Below are positions 1-5,938 of a DNA stretch of 5,938 nucleotides, piece after piece. The position numbers were made by a program, and so were the translations under genes. Source of the DNA: an uncultured Porphyromonadaceae bacterium (GTDB lineage: Bacteria > Bacteroidota > Bacteroidia > Bacteroidales > Muribaculaceae); contig CAMWQF010000186.1 in assembly GCA_947176285.1 (NCBI GenBank), positions 1 to 5,938 on the forward strand. Reading direction: 5' to 3'. Below the pieces are notes generated by a model, which saw only the letters and a list, made by a program, of their open reading frames with translations, searched no databases and was not told the origin of the DNA. The first letter of the stretch is position 1; each line of letters begins with the position of its first letter.

Positions 1-11
1 GGGCTAACAAG

Positions 12-34
12 ATTATTGCCCTCCGGGCAATGTC
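12..34. repeat. Palindromic repeat, copy 1
   Basis: This is a 23-bp unit with a perfect 7-bp inverted repeat, ATTGCCC (15-21) and GGGCAAT (25-31), around the 3-base loop TCC. The unit matches copy 2 at 81-103 in 21 of 23 positions. It is not followed by a T-tract, so it is not a typical intrinsic terminator. It could be a REP-like interspersed palindrome, an RNA hairpin or a protein-binding site. The sequence alone does not decide. Confidence 0.7.
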
Positions 35-80
35 GCATTGGGCTTATTAATAGCAATTGGAGAAACCTATGGTTAATAAT

Positions 81-103
81 ATTATTGCACTCCGGGCAAT
101 ATC
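81..103. repeat. Palindromic repeat, copy 2
   Basis: This is the second copy of the 23-bp unit, in direct orientation and 69 bp from copy 1 (start to start). It differs at two positions: C to A at base 89, which breaks one pair of the stem, and G to A at base 101. The inverted arms are ATTGCAC (84-90) and GGGCAAT (94-100) with loop TCC. Read in the frame that encodes I-I-A-L-R-A, the first difference between copies is silent (GCC/GCA) and the second is Met/Ile. Confidence 0.7.
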
Positions 104-222
104 ATACGCAGTAATGTGCTAAGGGATAGGGAATCAATATGTAAGAACAAACGATACTTGAATTAATGAAAAATAAGTTTAAACAAATTTAATGAATTTT
201 CTGAGAATTGAATTATTTTAAT

Positions 223-230
223 TATCTTTG
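223..230 (+). promoter_or_regulatory. Promoter -7 element for the dehydrogenase gene
   Basis: TATCTTTG matches the Bacteroidota -7 consensus TAnnTTTG and lies 24 bases before the ATG at 255. That places the predicted transcription start near 235-238 and gives a leader of about 20 bases. No good -33 TTG is found at the expected distance; the nearest weak candidate is TCTG at 200-203. The surrounding A/T-rich tract fits a promoter region. Confidence 0.5.
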
Positions 231-254
231 CAATTCCATTGAATTGAATAAAGT

Positions 255-1535
255 ATGAAAAAGATATTTTTGACGGGTGCTACCGGTGTGATGGGATCCA
301 AGGGGTTGAAAGAACTTACTGCGGTTCCCGGACAGTATGATGTGACTGTTCTTGCACGCGACAGCAAGAAGAATAGAAATTTACTTTTACCTTACATAAA
401 AGGGGGTGTCAAGGTGATTTGGGGCGACCTTCTTGATAAAGAGGCAGTCAAAAGGGGAGTGGAAAATGCTGACATCGTTCTGCACGTTGGAGGCATGGTG
501 TCTCCGTCTGCGGACTGGTTTCCTGAAAAGACTATCAAGACAAATGTCGGAGCAATGCAAAATATTATTGATGCGGCTCTTCCTCGAAAAGAGGATGTGA
601 AAGTAGTTTATATAGGATCAGTGTCACAATATGGTAATCGAGCAGTCCCGAATCATTGGGGGCAATGCGGAGATCCTTTGACGCCTGCATATTACGATGC
701 ATATGCATATTCAAAGACCGAGGCTGAAAGAATGCTAATGGATTCTGATCTTAAATGGTGGGTTTCCCTGCGCCAGACCGGTATTCTTCATAGCGGATTG
801 CTTATGAATGCCTCCGATCCAATCGCTTTCCATGTTCCGATTAAAGGAGTTCTGGAGTGGGTGACAGCCGATGACTCAGGGCGACTTCTTGAAAGGGTAT
901 GCCGTGATGAAGTGCCTGATTCATTCTGGAATAAATGCTACAATATCGGAGGTGGAGCGGACTACCGGATGACTAATTATGAATTTGAATGTGAATTATT
1001 AAAGGGGATGGGTTGTCCGTCGCCTGAAAAGATATTCAATGCAAACTGGTTTGCGACACAAAATTTTCATGGTTTTTGGTTTGCTGACTCTGATGCACTT
1101 GAAGACATACTGCATTTTCGCAGTGGTGTGACTCCAAAGGAATACTTCGCTCAAATGAAACGGGAATTGCCATGGTATTTTTCACTTGCGCCCATAGCGC
1201 CGGCGTTTGCCCTGAAACTTTTTATGGGGCATGTGTCAAAGACACCGAAATTGGGACCGATGTGGTGGATAGACAACGATGTTAAAGATCGGATTGATGT
1301 CTCTTGGGGAGGTAGAGAAGCATGGGAGTCTATTCCGGATTGGAGCGGTCTTGACCTATCACGACCATCGGATAAGAATCCCGGAATTAGATTGGAAAGT
1401 GATGAATCAGGCAATCCGAATGAAATCAAGACATATAAATGCGAGGAGTGCGGACATGAATATCAGATGAAAGTCAGAACTAAAGCAGCGGGACACGGAT
1501 GTCCGGTATGTTTGAAGGCTCGTGTAAAAGCATAA
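255..1535 (+). CDS. Extended SDR NAD(P)-dependent epimerase/dehydratase-like protein with C-terminal zinc ribbon
   Basis: This is a 426-residue cytoplasmic protein. The N-terminal part (about 1-300) is an extended short-chain dehydrogenase/reductase. It has the Rossmann nucleotide motif TGATGVMG (7-14), a GDL after the third strand (57-59), and the catalytic Tyr150-xxx-Lys154 with Ser122 or Ser124 as the likely third residue. Arg35 just after the second strand hints at NADP(H) rather than NAD; this is inference. The substrate is unknown; family members act on nucleotide sugars, sterols or similar carbonyl/alcohol compounds. Residues about 300-380 form an extension unlike the usual ~310-residue epimerases. 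The last 34 residues are a zinc ribbon with C396-xx-C399 and C416-xx-C419, including a CGHEY stretch and a GCPVC stretch, resembling the DUF4379-type treble clef (PF14311) more than rubredoxin because the gap between cysteine pairs is only 16 residues. The ATG at 255 is chosen because the Rossmann motif begins six residues later and a promoter lies just upstream. The gene is apparently monocistronic, ending in a terminator. Confidence 0.88.
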   Translation: MKKIFLTGATGVMGSKGLKELTAVPGQYDVTVLARDSKKNRNLLLPYIKGGVKVIWGDLLDKEAVKRGVENADIVLHVGGMVSPSADWFPEKTIKTNVGAMQNIIDAALPRKEDVKVVYIGSVSQYGNRAVPNHWGQCGDPLTPAYYDAYAYSKTEAERMLMDSDLKWWVSLRQTGILHSGLLMNASDPIAFHVPIKGVLEWVTADDSGRLLERVCRDEVPDSFWNKCYNIGGGADYRMTNYEFECELLKGMGCPSPEKIFNANWFATQNFHGFWFADSDALEDILHFRSGVTPKEYFAQMKRELPWYFSLAPIAPAFALKLFMGHVSKTPKLGPMWWIDNDVKDRIDVSWGGREAWESIPDWSGLDLSRPSDKNPGIRLESDESGNPNEIKTYKCEECGHEYQMKVRTKAAGHGCPVCLKARVKA

Positions 1536-1563
1536 AAAAGGCGCACATTGGTGCGCCTTTTTT
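1534..1563. terminator. Bidirectional intrinsic terminator
   Basis: The GC-rich stem GGCGCAC (1540-1546) / GTGCGCC (1551-1557) has a four-base loop ATTG. It is flanked by A6 on the left (1534-1539) and T6 on the right (1558-1563), which extends the perfect inverted repeat to 13 bp. Because the A and T tracts are symmetrical, it can stop transcription from both sides. It lies between two convergent genes, and its left arm begins inside the stop codon of the dehydrogenase gene. Confidence 0.93.
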
Positions 1564-1583
1564 CTATCTATCTTTTTCTTCTA

Positions 1584-2147
1584 TTAATTATTTTCGATTT
1601 TCATATAGTTTGATTCTCCTGCTGCTTCAAGGAAATTGCACACAGCATATACGATAAGTGCTATGCCGGTTACAAGCACTATTGCATTCATCATCTTAAC
1701 AGGACCAAGAACGAAAATCACTACGCCTGTAGCCACTAACAGGATAGGGAGAATGTAGAATGCGAATGGGAAACGGGCATTGCGAAAACCAAAGCCGAGC
1801 ATGCTGATGTGATATAGACCTGCAAGTAGAATAATCGCTGCAAAGACGTAGACAAGCAATGCGCTGAAACTTGCCGGCTTCAACAGCATCCAAAGTCCAA
1901 GGGCACCTGTTGCTACTGCCGTCAGAGTAGAAATTATAGAAATGGAAGTTGCTGATTTTTTCGCGCCATTTACTTCCAAAGTGGCTTTACTTCTGAAAAC
2001 CACTATCAAATCGATTATTGCGGAGAGTAGAAATGCACCGCCCACAACCATCACAACAATATTTATAGCGGTGGCTTGCATAAAGAGCAATGCAATTCCC
2101 AAGATCAGAGTTACAATCCCTGTATAAGTCAAATTCTTGCTTTTCAT
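1584..2147 (-). CDS. HdeD/DUF308-type six-helix integral membrane protein
   Basis: This is a 187-residue very hydrophobic protein predicted to sit in the inner membrane. Using the start at 2147, six membrane segments can be seen at about residues 6-23, 28-51, 68-88, 92-115, 125-148 and 152-174, with a polar loop (52-67) after helix 2 and a short polar C-terminal tail. The three helix pairs and the Gly/Pro-rich turns (for example around 87-92 and 147-150) resemble the HdeD/DUF308 family, named for the E. coli acid-resistance membrane protein; a specific function here is unknown. An upstream in-frame ATG at 2192 would add 15 polar residues. The internal ATG at 2147 is preferred because it gives a short Lys-containing N-terminus (MKSKN) leading directly into helix 1, with an A-rich stretch just upstream. 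The gene converges on the shared terminator at 1534-1563 and is divergent from the nuclease operon. No clear TAnnTTTG element was found upstream of it. Confidence 0.8.
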   Translation of the reverse strand: MKSKNLTYTGIVTLILGIALLFMQATAINIVVMVVGGAFLLSAIIDLIVVFRSKATLEVNGAKKSATSISIISTLTAVATGALGLWMLLKPASFSALLVYVFAAIILLAGLYHISMLGFGFRNARFPFAFYILPILLVATGVVIFVLGPVKMMNAIVLVTGIALIVYAVCNFLEAAGESNYMKIENN

Positions 2148-2210
2148 AATATTATTTTTTAGATTTATTATGCTATTATAACAATCAAACACTCATAATG
2201 GTGCGATTCC

Positions 2211-2228
2211 CTAAATATTTTTATTTAG
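2211..2228. repeat. Small inverted repeat in the divergent intergenic region
   Basis: CTAAATA (2211-2217) and TATTTAG (2222-2228) form a perfect 7-bp inverted repeat around TTTT. It sits 6 bases upstream of the -33 element of the nuclease promoter, between two divergent genes. That location suits an operator, but the sequence is A/T-rich and such repeats arise by chance, so this is tentative. Confidence 0.35.
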
Positions 2229-2234
2229 AGATAA

Positions 2235-2265
2235 TTGCATTTATGCGTTTTTTTTCATAATTTTG
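2235..2265 (+). promoter_or_regulatory. Bacteroidota-type promoter of the nuclease-helicase operon
   Basis: A -33 TTG (2235-2237) is followed after 20 bases by TAATTTTG (2258-2265), a full match to the -7 consensus TAnnTTTG. Transcription should begin near 2270, about 33 bases before the ATG at 2304. This position rules against a longer reading of the nuclease starting at the TTG at 2235, since the mRNA would not include it. Confidence 0.68.
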
Positions 2266-2303
2266 TGCTTAGAAATTACTTCAATAAAACATATAGAAAC
2301 AGT

Positions 2304-3095
2304 ATGAACGCAAAATCAATGCTATCAATCGGCATTATGCTTTCTATGTCAGCTACCGCTTTCGGTTGGGGACAAAAAGGCCATGATGTAACAGCCTACA
2401 TAGCAGAAAAACACATGACATCAGCGGCAAAATCTGCCTGTGACTCGATATTAGGAGGAAAATCCATTGTATATTGGGCTAATTGGGCAGATAATGCTTG
2501 CCATACTCCACAATATGAGTACACAAAGACTTGGCATTATCGCAATATTGATGCAGGTCATGATTATGATAAATTTCCAAGGAATGAAAATGGAGATGTC
2601 ACTACAGCGATAAAAGGGCAGTATGCGATACTCGCTGATCCAAATTCTTCGTTGGAAGATAAGCAATTAGCGCTAAAACTACTTGTGCATTTTGTAGGAG
2701 ACATACATCAGCCTATGCATATGGGGCATCTCTCTGACAGAGGTGGCAATAGCGTTAAGGTGAAATATTTCAATAGTGACAGAAATCTGCATGGAATCTG
2801 GGACAGCAGCCTTGTAGAGTCTGCCCACAACTGGACTTTCACCGAATGGCAGGATCAAATAGATCGTGCTACAAAAGATGAAGAATCAGTGATCATTTCA
2901 TCCTCAGATCCGGATGATTGGGGTAAAGAGACATTTGCTTACGCTACTGAAATATATGACAAAACTCCGGATGGCACCAATATCAGTTATGACTACATTG
3001 CTGAATGGACTCCAGTCATAGAGCAGCAACTTTTAAAAGGGGGTCTTCGTCTTGCACATCTATTGAACTTACTTTTCGACCCTCATTACAAGTGA
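2304..3095 (+). CDS. Secreted S1/P1-type zinc-dependent nuclease
   Basis: This 263-residue protein cleaves single-stranded DNA/RNA and 3'-nucleotides in characterised relatives, using three zinc ions. A Sec signal peptide (about 1-21) ends in ATAFG before Trp22. In nuclease P1 the mature N-terminal Trp itself binds zinc, so cleavage before Trp22 fits exactly. All nine zinc ligands of the family can be placed: Trp22, His27, Asp63 (in WADN), His78 (in WHY), His129, Asp133 and His139 (HFVGDIHQPMH), and His163 and Asp167 (LHGIWD). The C-terminal GLRLAHLLN stretch is also typical. Length is normal for the family. No lipobox cysteine and no C-terminal type IX sorting domain is seen, so a soluble periplasmic or exported enzyme is likely. 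The ATG at 2304 is chosen because it gives the signal peptide and lies downstream of the promoter; a 23-residue longer TTG reading overlaps the promoter. It is the first gene of a probable operon, and its stop overlaps the next start. A nutrient (nucleic acid/phosphate) scavenging role is inferred. Confidence 0.93.
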   Translation: MNAKSMLSIGIMLSMSATAFGWGQKGHDVTAYIAEKHMTSAAKSACDSILGGKSIVYWANWADNACHTPQYEYTKTWHYRNIDAGHDYDKFPRNENGDVTTAIKGQYAILADPNSSLEDKQLALKLLVHFVGDIHQPMHMGHLSDRGGNSVKVKYFNSDRNLHGIWDSSLVESAHNWTFTEWQDQIDRATKDEESVIISSSDPDDWGKETFAYATEIYDKTPDGTNISYDYIAEWTPVIEQQLLKGGLRLAHLLNLLFDPHYK

Positions 3096-3553
3096 CAGAA
3101 CAACCCCCTCTAAATCTGCCTCCATTGGAATTAAGACTTCGGATGGATGATAGAATTCTCAAAGTGTTTGATCCATTAAGAAAAAAATATGTGGCTCTTA
3201 CTCCTGAGGAATATGTAAGACAGCATTTTACAGCCTGGATGACAGATTCCCTCGGTTATCCGGCTTCCCTTATGAAAAACGAAGTATCTTTGAATCTCAA
3301 TAATACAAGGCGACGTTGCGATACAGTAGTATTTCGTAAGGACGGAACTCCGGCGGTGATAGTGGAATACAAGGCCCCGACAGTTGCTATAACACAAAGT
3401 GTTTTTGACCAGATCGCACGTTATAATATGGTGCTTAATTCTCGCTATCTTATAGTAAGCAATGGGCTGAAACATTTTTGTTGTGAGATGGATTATGAGA
3501 ATGATACCTATCGATTTCTTCCTCATATGCCTATTTGGACAACAGAAATTTGA
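3092..3553 (+). CDS. Solo HsdR N-terminal-like PD-(D/E)xK nuclease-fold protein
   Basis: This 153-residue cytoplasmic protein resembles the N-terminal nuclease domain of type I restriction subunit HsdR (HSDR_N_2 family) but has no helicase part of its own. The N-terminal part carries an LNLP stretch (7-10), then FDPLRKKYVALTPEEYVRQHF (26-46), a block I recognise from Bacteroidales relatives. The nuclease core is complete: Glu64, Asp77, Glu92-x-Lys94 (IVEYKAP) and Gln107-xxx-Tyr111, the QxxxY motif of RecB-like nucleases. Catalysis is therefore plausible, though the biological role of solo proteins of this family is not established. The start is GTG at 3092, which overlaps the preceding TGA stop (GTGA) and suggests translational coupling. 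It keeps the LNLP block that an ATG at 3143 would lose. An ATG at 3005 would add 29 residues lying wholly inside the nuclease gene, without family support. It is followed after 21 bases by the helicase gene in the same frame. Confidence 0.85.
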   Translation: MTEQPPLNLPPLELRLRMDDRILKVFDPLRKKYVALTPEEYVRQHFTAWMTDSLGYPASLMKNEVSLNLNNTRRRCDTVVFRKDGTPAVIVEYKAPTVAITQSVFDQIARYNMVLNSRYLIVSNGLKHFCCEMDYENDTYRFLPHMPIWTTEI

Positions 3554-3574
3554 ATATTTGAATGTAGTATTGAA

Positions 3575-5938
3575 ATGTCTGAAATCAATTATAATTATCT
3601 TGATCTTCTGAATGAACAGCAAAGAGAGGCTGTAGTCTATAAAGATGGACCTGCCCTTGTAATCGCAGGAGCCGGTTCAGGCAAGACGCGAGTGCTTACG
3701 TATAAGATAGTAGATCTCTTGCGGTCAGGGTATGAACCATGGAGAATACTGGCATTGACATTCACCAACAAAGCAGCCCGAGAGATGAAAGAACGTATCA
3801 CTCAAGTTGTGGGTGAAAAAGTGGCTTCTCGGCTAAAAATGGGTACTTTCCACTCAGTATTTCTGAGAATCTTGCGTCAGCACGCTGAGGAAATCGGTTT
3901 TAAACCATCTTTCACTATCTACGATACATCCGATTCAAGATCTCTCCTTAAGAGCATTATTAAAGAATTACAACTTGATGAGAAAGTATACAAACCCGCC
4001 ACAATACATTCCATCATCTCAAATGCAAAGAATGCCCTTATATCGCCCGACCAATATATTCAGGATTCCGATAATTATAATGCAGACAAAAAGGCAAAGC
4101 GGCCATTGACCGGACAAATTTTCAAGATGTATTGCGAAAGGTGCAAACGAGCCGATGCAATGGACTTTGATGATATCCTCGTGTATATGAATATATTATT
4201 GCGCGATTTTCCGGATATCAAAAGACATTATCAGGAGTTTTTCAGATATATTCTTGTTGATGAGTATCAAGACACGAATTTTGCTCAGCATCTCATTATT
4301 TCACAGTTGGCAGCACTCCACAAGCATCTTTGCGTAGTAGGCGACGATGCCCAAAGTATATATTCATTCCGCGGAGCCAATATCGGAAATATCCTAAATA
4401 TGGAGAAGCGCTATCCGGGTCTGAGAGTATTCAAACTTGAAAGAAACTACAGGTCGACACAAAATATCATCAATGCTGCGGGTAGCCTTATAGACAAGAA
4501 TACTCGCCAGATGAAGAAAAACGTCTACAGTGAAAATGAAGTGGGAGAAAGGGTGAAGATACTTTCAACTTATTCCGATATAGAAGAGGCTTATCTTGTG
4601 GCAAATATGATTGCCAAGTCAAGGCTCAGCCATCATGATTCATATGAAGATTATGCAGTCTTGTACCGCACGAATGCCCAGAGTCGCGCTTTGGAGGAAT
4701 CGTTGAGAAAAAGAAATATTGCATATCGTATATACGGAGGCCTATCTTTCTATCAGCGTAAGGAGATAAAGGATGCGGTTTGCTATTTTCGTCTTGCAAT
4801 TAATCCTGACGACGATGAAGCTCTACGCAGAATTATCAATTATCCCGCCCGCGGCATAGGAGACACAACAATGGGAAAACTTTCTGCCGCCGCTTTATCT
4901 GCAGATGTAAGCATTTGGCAAGTGCTTCAAGATCCTATGGCTCGGGGGATAGCCGTCAATTCCGGGACACTAAAGAAACTTACTGCATTTCGCGATATGG
5001 TTCAAGAATTTATTGACGATAATGCCAAGGGTTCGGATGCATATGAATTAGGTCAACTTATTTATAACCGCAGCGGAATCCTTACAGTCTTGAATCATGA
5101 CAATACACCGGAATCAATAAGCAAACAAGAAAACCTTAAGGAATTGCTTTCCGGTCTGAAAGATTTTGTAGATTCTAGGCAAGAAGAAGGCAATGAGCAT
5201 GCAGGGATGCAAGAGTTTCTGTCAGAAGTAATGCTGGCAACTGATCAGGATTCAAATGACGAAACTTCCGACGAAAAAGTCACTCTTATGACATGCCATG
5301 CAGCCAAGGGATTGGAATTCAAACATATTTTTGTGGTTGGAGTAGAAGAAGAACTGCTGCCTTCTTCCATGTCAATGAATTCTACTGATGAAGTGGAGGA
5401 GGAGCGTCGCTTGCTTTATGTGGCAATGACCAGGGCGAAGCAGACGTGTGCTTTGACATATGCCAAGACCCGTTTTAGAAACGGACAGACAGTTCAGACA
5501 AGGCCATCGCGGTTTCTTTCTGAAATTGGTAAAAGTTTCGTGCAGATGGAGACATCGTCAGATTTTTCTGATATGTCTCAGTCGGCAACATTCATGAATC
5601 CGATGGACCGATACAATTCATTCCGGACAGAAGGAAGGAAATCGTTTGCCACTACTTATGATTCACGAAAGCCATCTTATGGAAGAAGTGCATCTTCGTA
5701 TTCCGGATCTTATGATAAAATTTCAATTAAGCCGGCGGGTGGTCAAAAAGGGCAAGTCCCCGGCACACACACTCCGGATGAAGTGCCGGTAGGGACTCGA
5801 ATAGTTCATGCAAAACTTGGCGAAGGGGTAGTCACAAAACTTGATTTTGTGATGGGAGAAGGAGTGATAACTGTGAAATTTGCTCAAGCTGGGGAGAAGA
5901 AACTCTATCTACGTTTTGCACAATTCAAAATCAATAAT
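3575..5938 (+). CDS. UvrD/PcrA-type superfamily 1 DNA helicase (3' end at window edge)
   Basis: This is an ATP-dependent 3'-to-5' DNA helicase of the UvrD/PcrA/Rep group, which works in excision repair, mismatch repair, and clearing of RecA filaments and stalled polymerases in the cytoplasm. I translated 788 codons without an internal stop; the frame is still open at the last base. All helicase motifs are present: Q motif (LNEQQREAV, 12-20), Walker A GAGSGKT (32-38), Ia TFTNKAAREMKER (62-74), Ib TFHS (91-94), motif II VDEYQDTN (228-235), III GDDAQSIYSFRGA (256-268), IV LERNYRS (288-294), V TLMTCHAAKGLEF (570-582) and VI EEERRLLYVAMTRAK (608-622). A Ser/Tyr/Gly-rich flexible linker (about 655-730) leads to a C-terminal Tudor-like domain (about 735-788, VPVGTRIVHAKLGEGVV), the part used by PcrA to bind RNA polymerase. 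Because this domain is nearly full, only a few residues are probably missing. The ATG at 3575 is chosen for its normal distance from the Q motif; an in-frame TGA at 3551 limits extension. pcrA or uvrD cannot be told apart from the sequence alone. Confidence 0.95.
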   Translation, partial: MSEINYNYLDLLNEQQREAVVYKDGPALVIAGAGSGKTRVLTYKIVDLLRSGYEPWRILALTFTNKAAREMKERITQVVGEKVASRLKMGTFHSVFLRILRQHAEEIGFKPSFTIYDTSDSRSLLKSIIKELQLDEKVYKPATIHSIISNAKNALISPDQYIQDSDNYNADKKAKRPLTGQIFKMYCERCKRADAMDFDDILVYMNILLRDFPDIKRHYQEFFRYILVDEYQDTNFAQHLIISQLAALHKHLCVVGDDAQSIYSFRGANIGNILNMEKRYPGLRVFKLERNYRSTQNIINAAGSLIDKNTRQMKKNVYSENEVGERVKILSTYSDIEEAYLVANMIAKSRLSHHDSYEDYAVLYRTNAQSRALEESLRKRNIAYRIYGGLSFYQRKEIKDAVCYFRLAINPDDDEALRRIINYPARGIGDTTMGKLSAAALSADVSIWQVLQDPMARGIAVNSGTLKKLTAFRDMVQEFIDDNAKGSDAYELGQLIYNRSGILTVLNHDNTPESISKQENLKELLSGLKDFVDSRQEEGNEHAGMQEFLSEVMLATDQDSNDETSDEKVTLMTCHAAKGLEFKHIFVVGVEEELLPSSMSMNSTDEVEEERRLLYVAMTRAKQTCALTYAKTRFRNGQTVQTRPSRFLSEIGKSFVQMETSSDFSDMSQSATFMNPMDRYNSFRTEGRKSFATTYDSRKPSYGRSASSYSGSYDKISIKPAGGQKGQVPGTHTPDEVPVGTRIVHAKLGEGVVTKLDFVMGEGVITVKFAQAGEKKLYLRFAQFKINN

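Larger units (their letters stand above)
1..254. other. Intergenic region without a convincing gene
   Basis: No coding region is supported here. Two reading frames are open from the left edge (frame 3 to a stop at 48-50, and frame 1 to a stop near 112), so the tail of an upstream gene cannot be excluded, but neither gives a recognisable protein. A 17-codon reading frame from the ATG at 69 lies across the second palindrome and is too short to call. From about 135 onward the sequence becomes very A/T-rich, as expected upstream of a Bacteroidota gene. The 9-mer GAATTGAAT occurs at 205-213 and 241-249, on either side of the -7 element; this may be only composition. Confidence 0.6.

Noticed and set aside
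127..135. 9-mer TAGGGAATC at 127-135, also present on the minus strand at 2205-2213 in the other intergenic region
   Set aside because: A single shared 9-mer between two intergenic regions is weak, and its distance to the respective promoters differs; not enough to call a common operator.
1151..1429. Minus-strand open frame of 92 codons inside the dehydrogenase gene
   Set aside because: It is antisense to a well-supported coding region, has no recognisable domain and no promoter or start context.
2175..2189. TTATAAT and TTTG on the minus strand as a promoter for the membrane protein gene
   Set aside because: The two elements are only a few bases apart and in neither the sigma-70 nor the Bacteroidota arrangement; no full TAnnTTTG match was found.
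2235..2303. Longer nuclease reading frame starting at a TTG, adding 23 residues
   Set aside because: It runs through the promoter, so the mRNA should start inside it, and it would push the signal peptide away from the N-terminus. The ATG at 2304 gives a standard signal peptide ending before the zinc-binding Trp.
3005..3091. Upstream ATG for the HsdR-N-like gene, overlapping the nuclease gene by about 90 bases
   Set aside because: The extra residues are an out-of-frame reading of the conserved nuclease C-terminus and show no family match; the GTG at 3092 fits both gene spacing and the conserved block.
3176..3622. Minus-strand open frame of 148 codons opposite the HsdR-N-like gene
   Set aside because: It is a shadow of the plus-strand gene whose nuclease motifs are intact; its translation is rich in Ile/His/Cys without any domain pattern.
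1..5938. Search for CRISPR arrays, tRNA or rRNA genes, insertion sequences and a complete restriction or defence locus
   Set aside because: No regularly spaced repeats beyond the two 23-bp copies, no tRNA-like cloverleaf noticed by eye, no transposase, and no methylase or specificity subunit was seen.

Overview
The window looks like chromosomal DNA from a member of the Bacteroidota, most likely order Bacteroidales. The reasons are two upstream regions with the Bacteroidota -7 promoter element TAnnTTTG, start regions that are A/T-rich and lack clear Shine-Dalgarno sequences, moderate-to-low GC, and a solo HsdR-N-terminal-like protein of a type familiar from Bacteroidales genomes. A narrower placement (for example Muribaculaceae) would be a guess.

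Layout. Bases 1-254 hold no convincing gene. They carry two copies of a 23-bp palindromic repeat and, near the end, a promoter. A plus-strand gene (255-1535) encodes an extended short-chain dehydrogenase/epimerase with an unusual C-terminal zinc ribbon. It ends in a strong symmetrical terminator (1534-1563), which also serves the convergent gene on the minus strand (1584-2147), a six-helix membrane protein of the HdeD/DUF308 type. A divergent intergenic region (2148-2303) follows. It contains a small inverted repeat and a good promoter facing right.

That promoter drives what looks like a three-gene operon: an exported S1/P1-type zinc nuclease (2304-3095), a 153-residue PD-(D/E)xK protein resembling the N-terminal domain of type I restriction HsdR (3092-3553), and a UvrD/PcrA-type DNA helicase (3575 to the right edge). 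The first two overlap by four bases (GTGA), and the second and third are 21 bases apart and in the same reading frame. I see no terminator or clear promoter between them.

All three operon products act on nucleic acids, but in different compartments: one is secreted to the periplasm or outside, and two are cytoplasmic. The simplest reading is a housekeeping repair helicase whose operon has gained two nuclease genes. A functional link (for example DNA salvage, DNA uptake or defence) is possible but not shown by the sequence. The two left-hand genes appear unrelated to the operon. No RNA genes, CRISPR arrays, insertion sequences or transposases were recognised.
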